Of a stretch of 64,000 nucleotides of DNA, positions 29,340-38,821 are shown in pieces (the first letter of the stretch is position 1; each line of letters starts with the position of its first letter). Made by a program: the position numbers and the translations under genes. The stretch covers positions 5,298,501 through 5,362,500 of the forward strand of contig NZ_CP077073.1 of the NCBI RefSeq assembly GCF_019139535.1. Direction: 5' to 3'. The stretch is from Pseudomonas muyukensis. GTDB taxonomy: Bacteria > Pseudomonadota > Gammaproteobacteria > Pseudomonadales > Pseudomonadaceae. A model generated the notes under the pieces. It did no database searches and was not told the origin of the DNA. It was given only the letters and a program-made list of their open reading frames with translations.

Positions 29340-32057
29340 TCAAGCCAACAGGCCGAGCGCTTTGGCCCGGGCCACCGCCTGGGTACGGCGCTCGACCCCC
29401 AGCTTGCTGTTGATGTGGCTGGCGTGGGTCTTGACGGTGTGCAACGAAATGAACAGCTGTTCGCTGATCTGCTGGTTGGAGCAGCCTTGGGCAATCAGTT
29501 CCAGCACCGCCAGCTCACGGCCGCTCAAGGCCTCGGCGATCACCGGCAGGCTGGGCGCCGACTCGGGCAGCCGCGCCAGCAAGTCGCCCTGCACGGCGCA
29601 GGGTGCCCGGGCCAGCAACTGCTCGCGCAGCCACTGGGGCTGATCATCCAGCAGGCGCTGGAACGCTTGCTGGGCGCCACCCTGGGCAGCCTCCAAGGCC
29701 TGGGTCAACAGCTTCGCGGCCTCGGCTTCACGGCCTTGCTCGAGCACCAGCTGAATGAGCTGGCACAAGGCACTGACCACCAGGGTCATGCCGCCGCTGG
29801 CCCGCCCCCGCTCGACCAAGGCACCAAGGCGCGCCTCGGCATCGTGCGGGCGCTCCAGCACCCGCTCCAACAGTGCCTGCTGCAATTCGATGTGCAGCGG
29901 TAACAGGGGGTGGAACTCAGGTGCAGCCGCAGGCTGCTCGCCGCCATAGGTCTGGCCGAGACGCGTCAGCCACGACTCGGCCAGGTCGGTGCGGCCCTGG
30001 GCCAGCCACAACTCGCACTTCACCAGGGTGATCATGGCCAGGTAGAAGATCGGCGGCACGTCCCAGATGTGCATCAGCCGCTCGGCCTCGGCCAGCTCGG
30101 CGAACGCCTCGGCGAAGCGCCCCTCGCGGCCGTCGAGCGAGGCGATCACGCAGTGCCCGATCAGCACACTGATGTCTCGGCAACTGCGCGCCTCGCTCAA
30201 GCCTGCCCGCAACCGGGTGCGCCCCGGCCCCGACTGCAGCCGCGCAGCCAGCAGGTAGCCTTCGTACAGGGTGAGGCGGGCGCGCACCGCGTACAGGCGT
30301 TGCCCGGATAGCCCCTGCAAGCGCTGCAAGCCCTGACGCACCTCCTCCAGCGCCCGCAGGACCTCGCCACGGGCATGCAGCACCCTGGCCCGGTCATAGT
30401 GGGCCAGCGCTTCGAACAACGGATTGCCGACCCGCTGGGCCAGCTCGAGGGCCTCGCGGTTCCAGCCCCGCGCGCGCCAGAAATCGCCATCGGCAATGGC
30501 CAGGTTGGACAAGGTCGACAGACACACCAGGCGCTGTCCATAGCGCTTGCAGGGCAAGCTTTGCAACGCTTCGCCGCAATAGGCCAAGGTGCGTGCACGA
30601 TCACCGCGGCCACGGGCGATCACCCCGCTCAGGGCCAGCCACTGGGCCAGCATGGATTTCTGCGCGGTGGCCGAAGGGGCCGGCAGGAAGCGGCTCAGGT
30701 AGGCCGCCAGCTCCTCGGCGGCATCGAGCTGGCAGGCCAGGCCCAGCGCCCAGCTGTACAGCACGATCAGCCGTGGCGTGCTGATCAGCAGGCTGTCGGG
30801 CAGGTCCATTTTCCAACGCAGCAGCATGCCGACGTTCTGTTCGGCCAGCAGTTGCTCTTCCGACAGGCTCTGTACCAGGTCGGCCGCCACATCCAGATGG
30901 CCGGCGCGCAGCGCCTGCTCCACCGCCTCGTCGAGCAGGCCCTGGCCCTCGAACCAGCGACAGGCGCGCAGATGCAGCCCGGCGAGCGGCTCGCTGGCCT
31001 GGCGGCTGCGCAGCAGGTCGGAGAACAGATGGTGATAGCGGAACCAGGTGCCATGCTCGTCGAGCGGCACCAGGAACACCTGGTGGGCCTGCAGGTAGCG
31101 CAGTACCTCGGCGCTGTCGTGCCGCTCGCGCAGGGCATCGCACAGCTCGGCGCAGAAGCGCTCCTGGCAGGCGGTGTCGTAGAGGAAGGCCTGGACCGCC
31201 GCGGGCAGGATCTCGATCACTTCTTCGAGCAAATAATCGCGGATCAGCCCCTCGCCCCCGTGCAAGGCCTGGGGCAAGGCATGGTCGTCACCCGACTCGC
31301 TGGCGGCCAGTTGCCAGAAGCGCAGGCCAGCCACCCAGCCGTCACTGCGCTGGATCAGGTTGTCGAGGGCCTGGCCGCGCAAACCGGTGGGCTGGCGGCC
31401 GATCACCGCCAGCGCTTCGTCCGGGGTCAGGCGCAAGTCCTGCTCGTTGAGTTCGACCAGTTGCCGCGACAGGCGCAGGCGCGCCAGGTGCCAGTCGGGG
31501 CGCTGACGGCTGGTGACCAGCAGCACCAGCCCAGGCGGCAGGTGGTTGAGAAAAAATTGCAGGCAGCGGTCGAGTACCGGCCCCTGGGCCAGGTGGTAGT
31601 CGTCCAGCACCAGCAGCAACGGCGTGTCGGGTTGCAGGTAGAGCGCCAGCTCATCGAGCAGGCCGTCGAGCCACTCTTCGAAGGCGAACGGTTGATGGCG
31701 CTGGCGCATCTTCAATAGGCCCAGGGCCTGCCCGCCGAGGGCCGGGCAGAACTGTTGCAGGCCCTCGAGCAGCCGCTCGAGGAAACGCCCCGGGTCGGCA
31801 TCGCGCAGGCTCAGGCCCAGCCACAAACTGCGCCAGTGGCTGGGCAGCGCCTGGCAGAACTCGATGGCCAGCGAGCTCTTGCCAAACCCGGCCGGGGCGT
31901 TCACCAGCAACAGGCGCCCCGCCAGGCCGCTTTGCAAGCGCTGGCACAGGCGTGCGCGGGGCACATGCGCCTCCGGCAGGGGCGGGCGGAAGAAACGCCC
32001 GTCCAGCAGGCCCAGGGCCTGGCTGGCGACTCCATGCGTACGGGACAAGTCTGTCAT
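29340..32057 (-). CDS. MalT-like LuxR-family ATP-dependent transcriptional regulator (LAL type)
   Basis: 905 residues. N-terminal STAND-type NTPase with Walker A NAPAGFGKSS (residues 53-62) and a Walker B-like LLLVLDDYH. Long helical TPR-like sensor region. C-terminal LuxR helix-turn-helix (SGRELAVLELIAQGCSNQQI, then HTVKTHASHINSKLGV). Such proteins bind an inducer and ATP and then activate. It sits downstream of the DUF1302/DUF1329 genes on the same strand, separated by a terminator. In P. putida the counterpart is, as I recall, linked to control of those genes, so they are its likely targets. Confidence 0.92.
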   Translation of the reverse strand: MTDLSRTHGVASQALGLLDGRFFRPPLPEAHVPRARLCQRLQSGLAGRLLLVNAPAGFGKSSLAIEFCQALPSHWRSLWLGLSLRDADPGRFLERLLEGLQQFCPALGGQALGLLKMRQRHQPFAFEEWLDGLLDELALYLQPDTPLLLVLDDYHLAQGPVLDRCLQFFLNHLPPGLVLLVTSRQRPDWHLARLRLSRQLVELNEQDLRLTPDEALAVIGRQPTGLRGQALDNLIQRSDGWVAGLRFWQLAASESGDDHALPQALHGGEGLIRDYLLEEVIEILPAAVQAFLYDTACQERFCAELCDALRERHDSAEVLRYLQAHQVFLVPLDEHGTWFRYHHLFSDLLRSRQASEPLAGLHLRACRWFEGQGLLDEAVEQALRAGHLDVAADLVQSLSEEQLLAEQNVGMLLRWKMDLPDSLLISTPRLIVLYSWALGLACQLDAAEELAAYLSRFLPAPSATAQKSMLAQWLALSGVIARGRGDRARTLAYCGEALQSLPCKRYGQRLVCLSTLSNLAIADGDFWRARGWNREALELAQRVGNPLFEALAHYDRARVLHARGEVLRALEEVRQGLQRLQGLSGQRLYAVRARLTLYEGYLLAARLQSGPGRTRLRAGLSEARSCRDISVLIGHCVIASLDGREGRFAEAFAELAEAERLMHIWDVPPIFYLAMITLVKCELWLAQGRTDLAESWLTRLGQTYGGEQPAAAPEFHPLLPLHIELQQALLERVLERPHDAEARLGALVERGRASGGMTLVVSALCQLIQLVLEQGREAEAAKLLTQALEAAQGGAQQAFQRLLDDQPQWLREQLLARAPCAVQGDLLARLPESAPSLPVIAEALSGRELAVLELIAQGCSNQQISEQLFISLHTVKTHASHINSKLGVERRTQAVARAKALGLLA

Positions 32058-32230
32058 GGCCGGCTCGTTCTGATTGGAGTAATGCGGCGGGTGCGGATGG
32101 TTGCGAGACTAGCGGCAAACGCCGCGCATTTGAAGATGATGCTGGGCCTTTGGCCCAAAAAGACTACAACAAAACGAAACAACGCCAAGGATGCGTGCCA
32201 AGGATGCCTGCCGAGGGCGCGGGAACAGAA

Positions 32231-32252
32231 ACGCCCCGGCAAGCCGGGGCGT
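32231..32252 (-). terminator. Intrinsic terminator after the DUF1302-DUF1329 genes
   Basis: A 10-bp GC-rich perfect stem (ACGCCCCGGC / GCCGGGGCGT) with a 2-nt loop, followed on the minus strand by TTTCTGTT. It lies 34 bp past the DUF1329 stop, between that gene and the LuxR-family regulator. Confidence 0.85.
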
Positions 32253-32286
32253 TCTGGGGGATCACACGGAGTGAACAGCGATCAGT

Positions 32287-33651
32287 TCATCGCACACCTG
32301 CCTGGCGCAGGGCCGCCGGCTGGAAGTCGGCCTTGCTGGCGCTGAAGCCGAAGTTGTACGCGCTCTTCTCTTCGTTCTTCATGCCCAGTGCCAGGTAACG
32401 GCCCGATTGCAGGTCGTAGATGGCTTCCAGGGTGTACCACGGTACCTGCACGTTGTAGTACGGCTGGGCGTGGGCTTCCGATACCCGCCACAGCTGGTTG
32501 CGACCGTCGTACTGGTCGATGACCGCAGCCTGCCAGGTGTCCTCGTCGATATAGAAGTCACGCTTGGCATAGATGTGCCGCTGGCCTGGCTTCAGGGTCG
32601 CGACCACATGCCACACGCGGCGCAGCTCGTAACGCGCCAGGTCCTGGTTGATGTGCCCGGCCTTGATGATGTCGGCGTACTTGAGCTTCGGATCATCCAG
32701 CTTGTAGGCGTTGGAGGCGATGTACATCTCCTTCTTGCCTTCGAGCTTCCAGTCATAGCGGTCCGGCGCACCGTTGTACATGTCCAGGTTGTCGGAAGTA
32801 CGCAGGCCGTCGGCAGCGGTACCCGGGCCGTCATAGGACACCTGCGGCGCCTGGCGTACACGACGCTGGCCGGCGTTGTAGATCCAGGCCTTGCGCGGTT
32901 CCTTGACCTGGTCGAGGGTCTCGTGGACCAGCAGCACGGTGCCTGCCAGGCGCGCCGGCGCGGTCACTTCCTGCTTGAAGTAGAACAGGATGTTGCCGGG
33001 GTTGGCCGGGTCGTAGTCCTTCATCTTGTCGCGGAAGACGAACTGGTCCTGGAAGTACACCAGGCTGTAGGAGCCATTCTGCTGCGGGGTGGCCTGGGTG
33101 ACCAGGCGGGTCACGCTGCCGCCGCGGTAGCGGGTGATGTGGTTCCAGATCACTTCCAGGCCGTCCTTGGGAATCGGGAACGGAATGGCGGTGCGGAAGT
33201 TCTCCAGGCCGTTGCCGCCGGCGACCAGGGTGGTCTTGGTGGCGTTTTCCTTGATCGCGGCGAACACCTCGTCCGGCGCGGTGGCGCCGCGGTGGGTCTT
33301 GTACACCGGGAGCTTGTAGCTGTCCGGGTAGCGCTTGAGCATGGCCAGCTGGCCAGGCGAGAGCTTGTCCTTGTACTGCTCGGCGTTCTGCGCGGTGATG
33401 GTGAACAGCGGCTTCTCAGTGCCATAAGGGTCCGCCAGGAAGCCCTTGCTGTCAGCGCTGCCGGCGCTCTTGGACAGCGGCTCCCACGGGCCGATCGAGC
33501 CATCGGCGTTACCGGCCTTCTCCGCGCCCATCGGCGTGAGCGACGCGCCCAGCTTGGCCGCCTGGTCGGCGGAAACCGCAGCCATGACGCTGGTCGCCAG
33601 CAGGGACATGCCCAGTACACCGGCCTGCAGCAGACGTGTGGTCATTTTCAT
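32287..33651 (-). CDS. DUF1329 family outer-membrane lipoprotein-sorting-like protein
   Basis: 454 residues with a Sec signal peptide (MTTRLLQAGVLGMSLLATSV, cleavage after AAV or nearby). The mature part is a DUF1329 domain of the LolB-like beta fold (PEQ-type GPWEPLSKS near the start, RRVWHVVATLKPGQRHIYAK later). DUF1329 and DUF1302 genes travel together and are thought to act in the envelope on hydrophobic substrates. From memory, genome-wide fitness work in P. putida tied the pair to growth on long-chain esters. Start at 33651 (MKMTTRLLQ) with AGGA upstream. The gap to DUF1302 is 26 bp, one operon. Confidence 0.9.
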   Translation of the reverse strand: MKMTTRLLQAGVLGMSLLATSVMAAVSADQAAKLGASLTPMGAEKAGNADGSIGPWEPLSKSAGSADSKGFLADPYGTEKPLFTITAQNAEQYKDKLSPGQLAMLKRYPDSYKLPVYKTHRGATAPDEVFAAIKENATKTTLVAGGNGLENFRTAIPFPIPKDGLEVIWNHITRYRGGSVTRLVTQATPQQNGSYSLVYFQDQFVFRDKMKDYDPANPGNILFYFKQEVTAPARLAGTVLLVHETLDQVKEPRKAWIYNAGQRRVRQAPQVSYDGPGTAADGLRTSDNLDMYNGAPDRYDWKLEGKKEMYIASNAYKLDDPKLKYADIIKAGHINQDLARYELRRVWHVVATLKPGQRHIYAKRDFYIDEDTWQAAVIDQYDGRNQLWRVSEAHAQPYYNVQVPWYTLEAIYDLQSGRYLALGMKNEEKSAYNFGFSASKADFQPAALRQAGVR

Positions 33652-33677
33652 TCTGTTGTCGTCCTGGATCAAAGTGC

Positions 33678-35603
33678 TTAGAAGTTCACACCGAAGCTGA
33701 GGGCGACGAAGTCGCGATCATCCACGGTGGTGTACTTGCCATCGAAGAAGTTGGTGTACGACAGGCTCGCCGTGTAGGTGTTCTGGTACTCGGCGTCCAG
33801 GCCCAGGCTGACCGCCTTGCGGCCTTCCTCGAAGTTGCCGCCGGGGCCCGGCGAGTAACCGTCGACGTCATGGGACCAGGCCACGCTTGGGCGCAGGTTC
33901 ACGCCGGCGAAGACGTTGTTGTAGTCCCAGATGGCGCGTACGCGATAACCCCAGGAGTCGGAGGTGGTGAAACCGTCGTTTTCGCAGTAGCGCGAAAGGT
34001 TGTTCTGCGGGGCGCCGGCCAGCGTGGTGGCGTTGAGGCTCTGGCAACGACCGCCAGGCAGCGGGCCAGGCCCATAGACCGGGTCACGGCCGTAGCGCAT
34101 CTTGGAGGTGCTTTCCAGGCCGCCCACGTGGGTCCAGCCGACCTCGCCGACCATGGTCAGGCGCTCGGCGCCCATGACCTGGTCGAAGAAGTGGGTGAAC
34201 GTGGTTTGCAACTGGGTGATTTCCTTGCGGCGATAGCCCGGCTGGTCGGTGTCCGGCACGCCCTTGAGCACCGAGGCATTGGGGTCGAGCGGGGTCAGGC
34301 CCGAATAGAGGATATCGGTGGTGTTCAACTGCACCGGGGCGTTCGGCCGATAGCTGATTTCGCCGCTCCAGGCCGTGCCGGTGGGCAGGGTGGTGGAGAA
34401 GCTCAGGCCGTACAGGCGAATGTCTTCCGGGTACTCGACGTAGTAGCTGGAGTTACCGGCCACATACAGGGGCATGAGTTGCTGCAGCAGGGCCGGGTTG
34501 GTGGCGGCGCCGGCCGGCACCCCGGCACGGACCAGCGCGCCAGCCAGGTTGGCTGGGTTGTAGAAGCGCGACCCCGCACCACGACCACTGAAGATCGGTG
34601 CACGGCTGTGGTAGTTCATGAAGTAACCGCCGAACTCGGTGTTAAGCGGTTCGTACATGTAGCGCAGTGCCAAGCCGAACTGGCCGCTGTCGCGGGCGTC
34701 ACGGTCCGGGCCACGACGCACGATCACGCCTTCATCCGGCGAGCCCCAGCTGACGCCCTGTCCCTGCAAGGCGCGCATGGTCGGCCCGGCCAGGGCCCCC
34801 AGGCGCCCGGCCACGGCCGACTGCTTGGCCAGTACTGCCAGGTTGTTGTCGCAACCATCGGCGATCACGTCTGGCTGCGAGAAGAAGGTGCCGCAGTTGT
34901 CGACGACGGTCTGGTCCCACTCGATCTGGTAGAAGCCTTCGGCGGTCAGGTTGTCGGTCAGGCTCTGCGACAGGTAGAACATGTTGACGGGGATCAGGCC
35001 TTCCTTGATCTCCGCGCCCGGGCGACGGAATGCCGAGACATCGATGGGGTTGATGGAGTTGATGCCGCCACCGATGAAGGTACTTTCGCCCCAGCTCACC
35101 ACCTGCTTGCCGAAGCGCACGGTGCCTGGCAGATCGGCGATGGAGTAGTTGTGATAGACGAAGGCGTCGAGGATCTGGGCGCCCGAGGACTTCGCGCCCT
35201 CCTTGCGGTTGGAGTCGCTGATGTCCTTGAACTCGCGGCCTTCGTCCTTGAGTTCGAAGTCATACCAGTACTTGCCGCGGACGAACACGCCGGTGTCGCC
35301 GTACTTGAGCTCGAGGTCGTGGATACCCTTGAAGATCTTCGAGAAGGTCTCGCCCTTCTTGAAGTTCAGGTGACCGTCGTCGGAGGTCTGCGACAACCCC
35401 CTGCCGCCGTTGTTGGCCCCGATGAGGTTCTTGTTGGGGTTGGCCGTCGACCAGCTGGCGCCGATGGAGAGCGACGAGTCGAACTGGCCTTCGATTTCCC
35501 CGATGTTGAAGCTGACAGCGAAAGCAGGACTTGCGAGCGTAGAAGCGAGGCTGACGGCCAGGGGCAGACGTGCCCGGCGCCAGAACGGGTTTGCAGATGT
35601 CAT
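33678..35603 (-). CDS. DUF1302 family outer-membrane porin-like protein
   Basis: 641 residues with a signal peptide (ARLPLAVSLASTLASPAFAV). The mature chain has many alternating-polarity strands and ends in an aromatic-rich segment closing with FVALSFGVNF, a typical outer-membrane barrel C-terminus ending in Phe. DUF1302 proteins are predicted barrels paired with DUF1329. GGAG precedes the ATG at 35603. First gene of the DUF1302-DUF1329 operon, downstream of an acyl-CoA synthetase on the same strand. A role in bringing fatty esters or other lipids across the outer membrane is inference. Confidence 0.9.
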   Translation of the reverse strand: MTSANPFWRRARLPLAVSLASTLASPAFAVSFNIGEIEGQFDSSLSIGASWSTANPNKNLIGANNGGRGLSQTSDDGHLNFKKGETFSKIFKGIHDLELKYGDTGVFVRGKYWYDFELKDEGREFKDISDSNRKEGAKSSGAQILDAFVYHNYSIADLPGTVRFGKQVVSWGESTFIGGGINSINPIDVSAFRRPGAEIKEGLIPVNMFYLSQSLTDNLTAEGFYQIEWDQTVVDNCGTFFSQPDVIADGCDNNLAVLAKQSAVAGRLGALAGPTMRALQGQGVSWGSPDEGVIVRRGPDRDARDSGQFGLALRYMYEPLNTEFGGYFMNYHSRAPIFSGRGAGSRFYNPANLAGALVRAGVPAGAATNPALLQQLMPLYVAGNSSYYVEYPEDIRLYGLSFSTTLPTGTAWSGEISYRPNAPVQLNTTDILYSGLTPLDPNASVLKGVPDTDQPGYRRKEITQLQTTFTHFFDQVMGAERLTMVGEVGWTHVGGLESTSKMRYGRDPVYGPGPLPGGRCQSLNATTLAGAPQNNLSRYCENDGFTTSDSWGYRVRAIWDYNNVFAGVNLRPSVAWSHDVDGYSPGPGGNFEEGRKAVSLGLDAEYQNTYTASLSYTNFFDGKYTTVDDRDFVALSFGVNF

Positions 35604-35897
35604 CGACGCTACTCCATGTACTTTTTTGTTATGGCAGTGAGTCCTTTCAGAAACGGCTCGAGCGCCTGGCCAAGCAGGCTCTTGCCCAAGGCGCCACGCA
35701 CAAGGTGCGCGGTGCCCTCCCCCATTCCTGAAAATCCCCTGACCCGACTATAGCCAGCGCCCACAGGTGCTTGATCCCTCTAAAGTGTGATTTGCACCCC
35801 CTGCGGGTGGCCCACCACGAATGGCCGCCCTGTGTGCCAGCAGTGCTCAAGCATGGCTCAATTTCATCGTTTGACAAGGCACCGTCCCCTCTAGCCT

Positions 35898-35927
35898 GCG
35901 GGTCGCACCCAAAGAGGCACGACCCGC
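35898..35927. terminator. Hairpin downstream of the acyl-CoA synthetase gene
   Basis: An 8-bp perfect stem, GCGGGTCG (35898-35905) and CGACCCGC (35920-35927), with a 14-nt loop, just past the synthetase stop at 35935. No T-run follows, so termination would be factor-dependent or partial. The rest of the 331-bp gap (35604-35934) should hold the DUF1302 promoter; I see no convincing promoter elements or gene in it. Confidence 0.5.
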
Positions 35928-35934
35928 GCAACGG

Positions 35935-37617
35935 TTACAGGGTGGAAAGGAACGCACTGTTACTGGCTTGCCACTGGCTGATATCCAGGCGGATGCGCTT
36001 CTTGTCGAGTTTGCCGACACTGGTCTTGGGAATTTCAGTAACAAGGGCGATCTGGCTGGGAATCGCCCACTTGTTGATATGGCCCTGCTCGACGAAAGGC
36101 TTGAGGTGTTCCTTGAGTGCCCGGGCATCGATGCTCATGCCGTCGCGCGCCACCAGCAGGGCGAAGGGCCGCTCGCCCCATTGCGGGTCGGGCACGCCGA
36201 CCACCGCCACTTCGCGCACCGCCGGGTGGCGGCTGACCAGGTCCTCGAGGTCGAGCGAGGAAACCCACTCACCGCCGGTCTTGATCACGTCCTTGATGCG
36301 ATCGCGGATGTCGATGTAGCCCATGCCGTCGAGGGTGGCGACGTCACCGGTGTGCAACCAGCCGCCCTGCCAGAGTTCCTCGCCCTTCTGCGGCTCGCGG
36401 AAGTAGCCCATGGTCAGCCAGGGCGCGCGCAGCACCAGCTCGCCCTGGGTTTCGCCATCGGCGGGGAGGAAGTTGCCATTGCCGTCGACGATGGCGGCCT
36501 CGACCAGTGGCACCGGCACGCCGGCCTTGATCCGGTAGCTGGTGCGCTCGTCCTCGCTGCCCGCCTGTAGTTCGTCGTTGAGGTGCGCGGCACTGATCAG
36601 CGGGCAGGTTTCCGACATGCCGTAGGCGGCGGTGAGCTGGATGCCCCGGGCCAGCGCTGCCTGGTACAAGGCGCGATTGAGCGCGCTGCCACCGATGATG
36701 ATCTTCCAGCCACCGAAATCCTGGCCGGCCGCCGACGGGCAATTGAGCAGCATCTGCAGGATGGTCGGCACGCAGTGGGAGAAGGTGACCTTTTCCTCGC
36801 GCCACAGCCTGATCAGCATGTCCGGCTCGTAGCGCCCCGGATAGACCTGCTTGATCCCCATCATGGTCGCCGCGTAGGGGATGCCCCAGGCGTGCACGTG
36901 GAACATCGGCGTGATCGGCATGTAGACGTCGTTGCTGCTCAGCAGCCTCACGCTGTCCAGGCTGCCCAGTACCGATGTTTCGGCCAGGGTGTGCAGCACC
37001 AGTTGGCGATGGGTGAAGTAGACCCCCTTGGGGTTTCCGGTGGTGCCGGTGGTGTAGAAGGTGGTGGCCACCGAGTTTTCATCGAAGTCGGGGAAATCGT
37101 AGCGCGGGCTGGCGGCGGCCAGCAGCTGCTCGTACTCGCCCACCAGGTTCGGCAGGTCGGCGGATTTGTCCGGGCCGTCGGTCAGCAGCAGGGTCTTGTC
37201 GACCGTGGTCAACTGGCCGGCGATGGCTTGGTAGAGACCGATGAAATCACTGTTGACCAGCACGAAGCGGTCTTCGGCGTGGTTCATGGTGTAGAGGATC
37301 TGCTCGGGCGACAGGCGCACGTTGATGGTGTGCACCACTGCGCCGATCATCGGAATGGCGAACATGCACTCCAGGTAACGGTGGCTGTCCCAGTCCATCA
37401 CCGCCACGGTGTCACCGGCCTTCACCCCCGCGGCGGTCAATACGTTGGCCAGGCGGGCGATGCGCTCGTTCAACTGCGGGTAGGTCAGGCGGATCTGGTC
37501 GCGGTAGACGATCTCGCGGGTCTTCTCGTAGCGGCTGCCGGACATCAGCAGGCGTTTGATCAGCAGCGGGTACTGGTAGGCGCCCTCGGCGGGCTTGATG
37601 ATGCGCGTCTGCAACAT
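35935..37617 (-). CDS. Fatty acyl-CoA synthetase (AMP-forming)
   Basis: 560 residues, ANL superfamily. It activates a carboxylate with ATP and CoA. The P-loop-like TTGTTGNPKGVYFTHRQ (residues around 198), the AYGMSETCP A5-type motif, HTGDVATLDGMGYIDI with the conserved Asp, and RIKDVIKTGGEWVSS are all present. The final catalytic Lys is in KTSVGKLDKKR. It is close to medium/long-chain acyl-CoA synthetases (AlkK type); P. putida's counterpart is, as I recall, important for medium-chain fatty acids. Located upstream of DUF1302/DUF1329, it would activate the acids those envelope proteins help deliver. Confidence 0.93.
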   Translation of the reverse strand: MLQTRIIKPAEGAYQYPLLIKRLLMSGSRYEKTREIVYRDQIRLTYPQLNERIARLANVLTAAGVKAGDTVAVMDWDSHRYLECMFAIPMIGAVVHTINVRLSPEQILYTMNHAEDRFVLVNSDFIGLYQAIAGQLTTVDKTLLLTDGPDKSADLPNLVGEYEQLLAAASPRYDFPDFDENSVATTFYTTGTTGNPKGVYFTHRQLVLHTLAETSVLGSLDSVRLLSSNDVYMPITPMFHVHAWGIPYAATMMGIKQVYPGRYEPDMLIRLWREEKVTFSHCVPTILQMLLNCPSAAGQDFGGWKIIIGGSALNRALYQAALARGIQLTAAYGMSETCPLISAAHLNDELQAGSEDERTSYRIKAGVPVPLVEAAIVDGNGNFLPADGETQGELVLRAPWLTMGYFREPQKGEELWQGGWLHTGDVATLDGMGYIDIRDRIKDVIKTGGEWVSSLDLEDLVSRHPAVREVAVVGVPDPQWGERPFALLVARDGMSIDARALKEHLKPFVEQGHINKWAIPSQIALVTEIPKTSVGKLDKKRIRLDISQWQASNSAFLSTL

Positions 37618-37804
37618 GGGTATCCCTTTTCGTCAAAGCGGGCAGGACTTTTCAGGCACTTACTGTAGATCGGTGACGCACCGGTCAAATCAGCCGAAGG
37701 AATGATTTGCGCCCCTCGAGGTATGAGTGCCACGACATTGACGAAGGGCGCCAAGCGACCAGACACTGCGACCACAGCTTGCCGTCCAATCACCGGAGCC
37801 CCTG

Positions 37805-38770
37805 ATGCCCAGCCCACGTCGCGCCGTGTTCCTCGATCACCAGTCCCTGGACCTGGGTGACCTCGACCTTTCGCCGCTGCATGCCCAGTTCGATGAATTG
37901 CGACTGCACGCCGCCACCACGGCGCAGCAGGTCGCCGCACGCCTGCAAGGCGCAACGGCGGTCATCAGCAACAAGGTGATGCTCGACGCCACCACCCTGG
38001 CCGCCAACCCGCAGCTCGAGCTGATCCTGGTGGCCGCCACCGGCACCAACAACGTCGACCTGGCCGCCGCCCGCGCCCAGGGCATCACCGTGTGCAACTG
38101 CCAGGGCTACGGCACCCCCTCGGTGGCCCAGCACACCCTGGCGCTGCTGCTGGCCCTGGCCACCCGGCTGTGTGACTACAACCAGGCGGTCGCCGCCGGG
38201 CACTGGGCCAAGGCCAGCCAGTTCTGCCTGCTGGACTTCCCCATCGTCGAGCTGCAGGGCAAGACCCTCGGCCTGCTCGGCCACGGCGAGCTTGGCGGCG
38301 CGGTGGCGCGCCTGGCCGAAGCGTTCGGCATGCGCGTGCTCAGCGGGCAGATCCCGGGGCGGCCGCCGCGCGCCGGGCGCCTGCCGCTGGACGAGCTGCT
38401 GCCGCAGGTCGATGCGCTGACCCTGCATTGCCCGCTCAACGAACAGACCCGGCACATGATCGGCGCTCGCGAGCTGGCGCTGCTCAAACCCGGCGCGCTG
38501 GTGGTCAACACTGCCCGCGGCGGGCTGATCGACGAGCAGGCCCTGGCCGATGCGCTGCGCGCAGGGCACCTGGGCGGCGCGGCCAGCGACGTGCTCAGCG
38601 TCGAGCCACCGGTCAATGGCAACCCCTTGCTGGCGGCGGACATCCCGCGCCTGATCATCACCCCGCACAGCGCCTGGGGCGCGGTGGAGTCGCGCCAGCG
38701 CATCGTCGGCCAGCTCGCCGAGAACGCCCAGGCGTACTTCGCCGGCCAGGCACGGCGAGTGGTCGGCTGA
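37805..38770 (+). CDS. hprA: D-2-hydroxyacid dehydrogenase (hydroxypyruvate/glyoxylate reductase type)
   Basis: 321 residues, NAD(P)-dependent. The Rossmann motif GLLGHGELGGAVA lies near residue 155, and catalytic Arg (NTARGGLID), Glu (SVEPPVN) and His (TPHSAWG) are in the expected order. LDHQSLDLGDLDLSPL and the ATGTNNVDLAAARAQGI block match glycerate dehydrogenase/hydroxypyruvate reductase, which links glyoxylate or serine and glycerate metabolism. Start at 37805 with GGAG upstream. rsmC follows after 51 bp. Substrate preference is inferred from similarity only. Confidence 0.88.
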   Translation: MPSPRRAVFLDHQSLDLGDLDLSPLHAQFDELRLHAATTAQQVAARLQGATAVISNKVMLDATTLAANPQLELILVAATGTNNVDLAAARAQGITVCNCQGYGTPSVAQHTLALLLALATRLCDYNQAVAAGHWAKASQFCLLDFPIVELQGKTLGLLGHGELGGAVARLAEAFGMRVLSGQIPGRPPRAGRLPLDELLPQVDALTLHCPLNEQTRHMIGARELALLKPGALVVNTARGGLIDEQALADALRAGHLGGAASDVLSVEPPVNGNPLLAADIPRLIITPHSAWGAVESRQRIVGQLAENAQAYFAGQARRVVG

Positions 38771-38821
38771 CGCCGCGGCGGCTCTGCTACACTGCGCCAC
38801 TTTTTTCAGGAGGCGTCGTCC

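Noticed and set aside
35604..35934. Sigma-54 or sigma-70 promoter for DUF1302
   Set aside because: I looked for TGGCAC-N5-TTGC and TTGACA/TATAAT on the minus strand and found no convincing pair.
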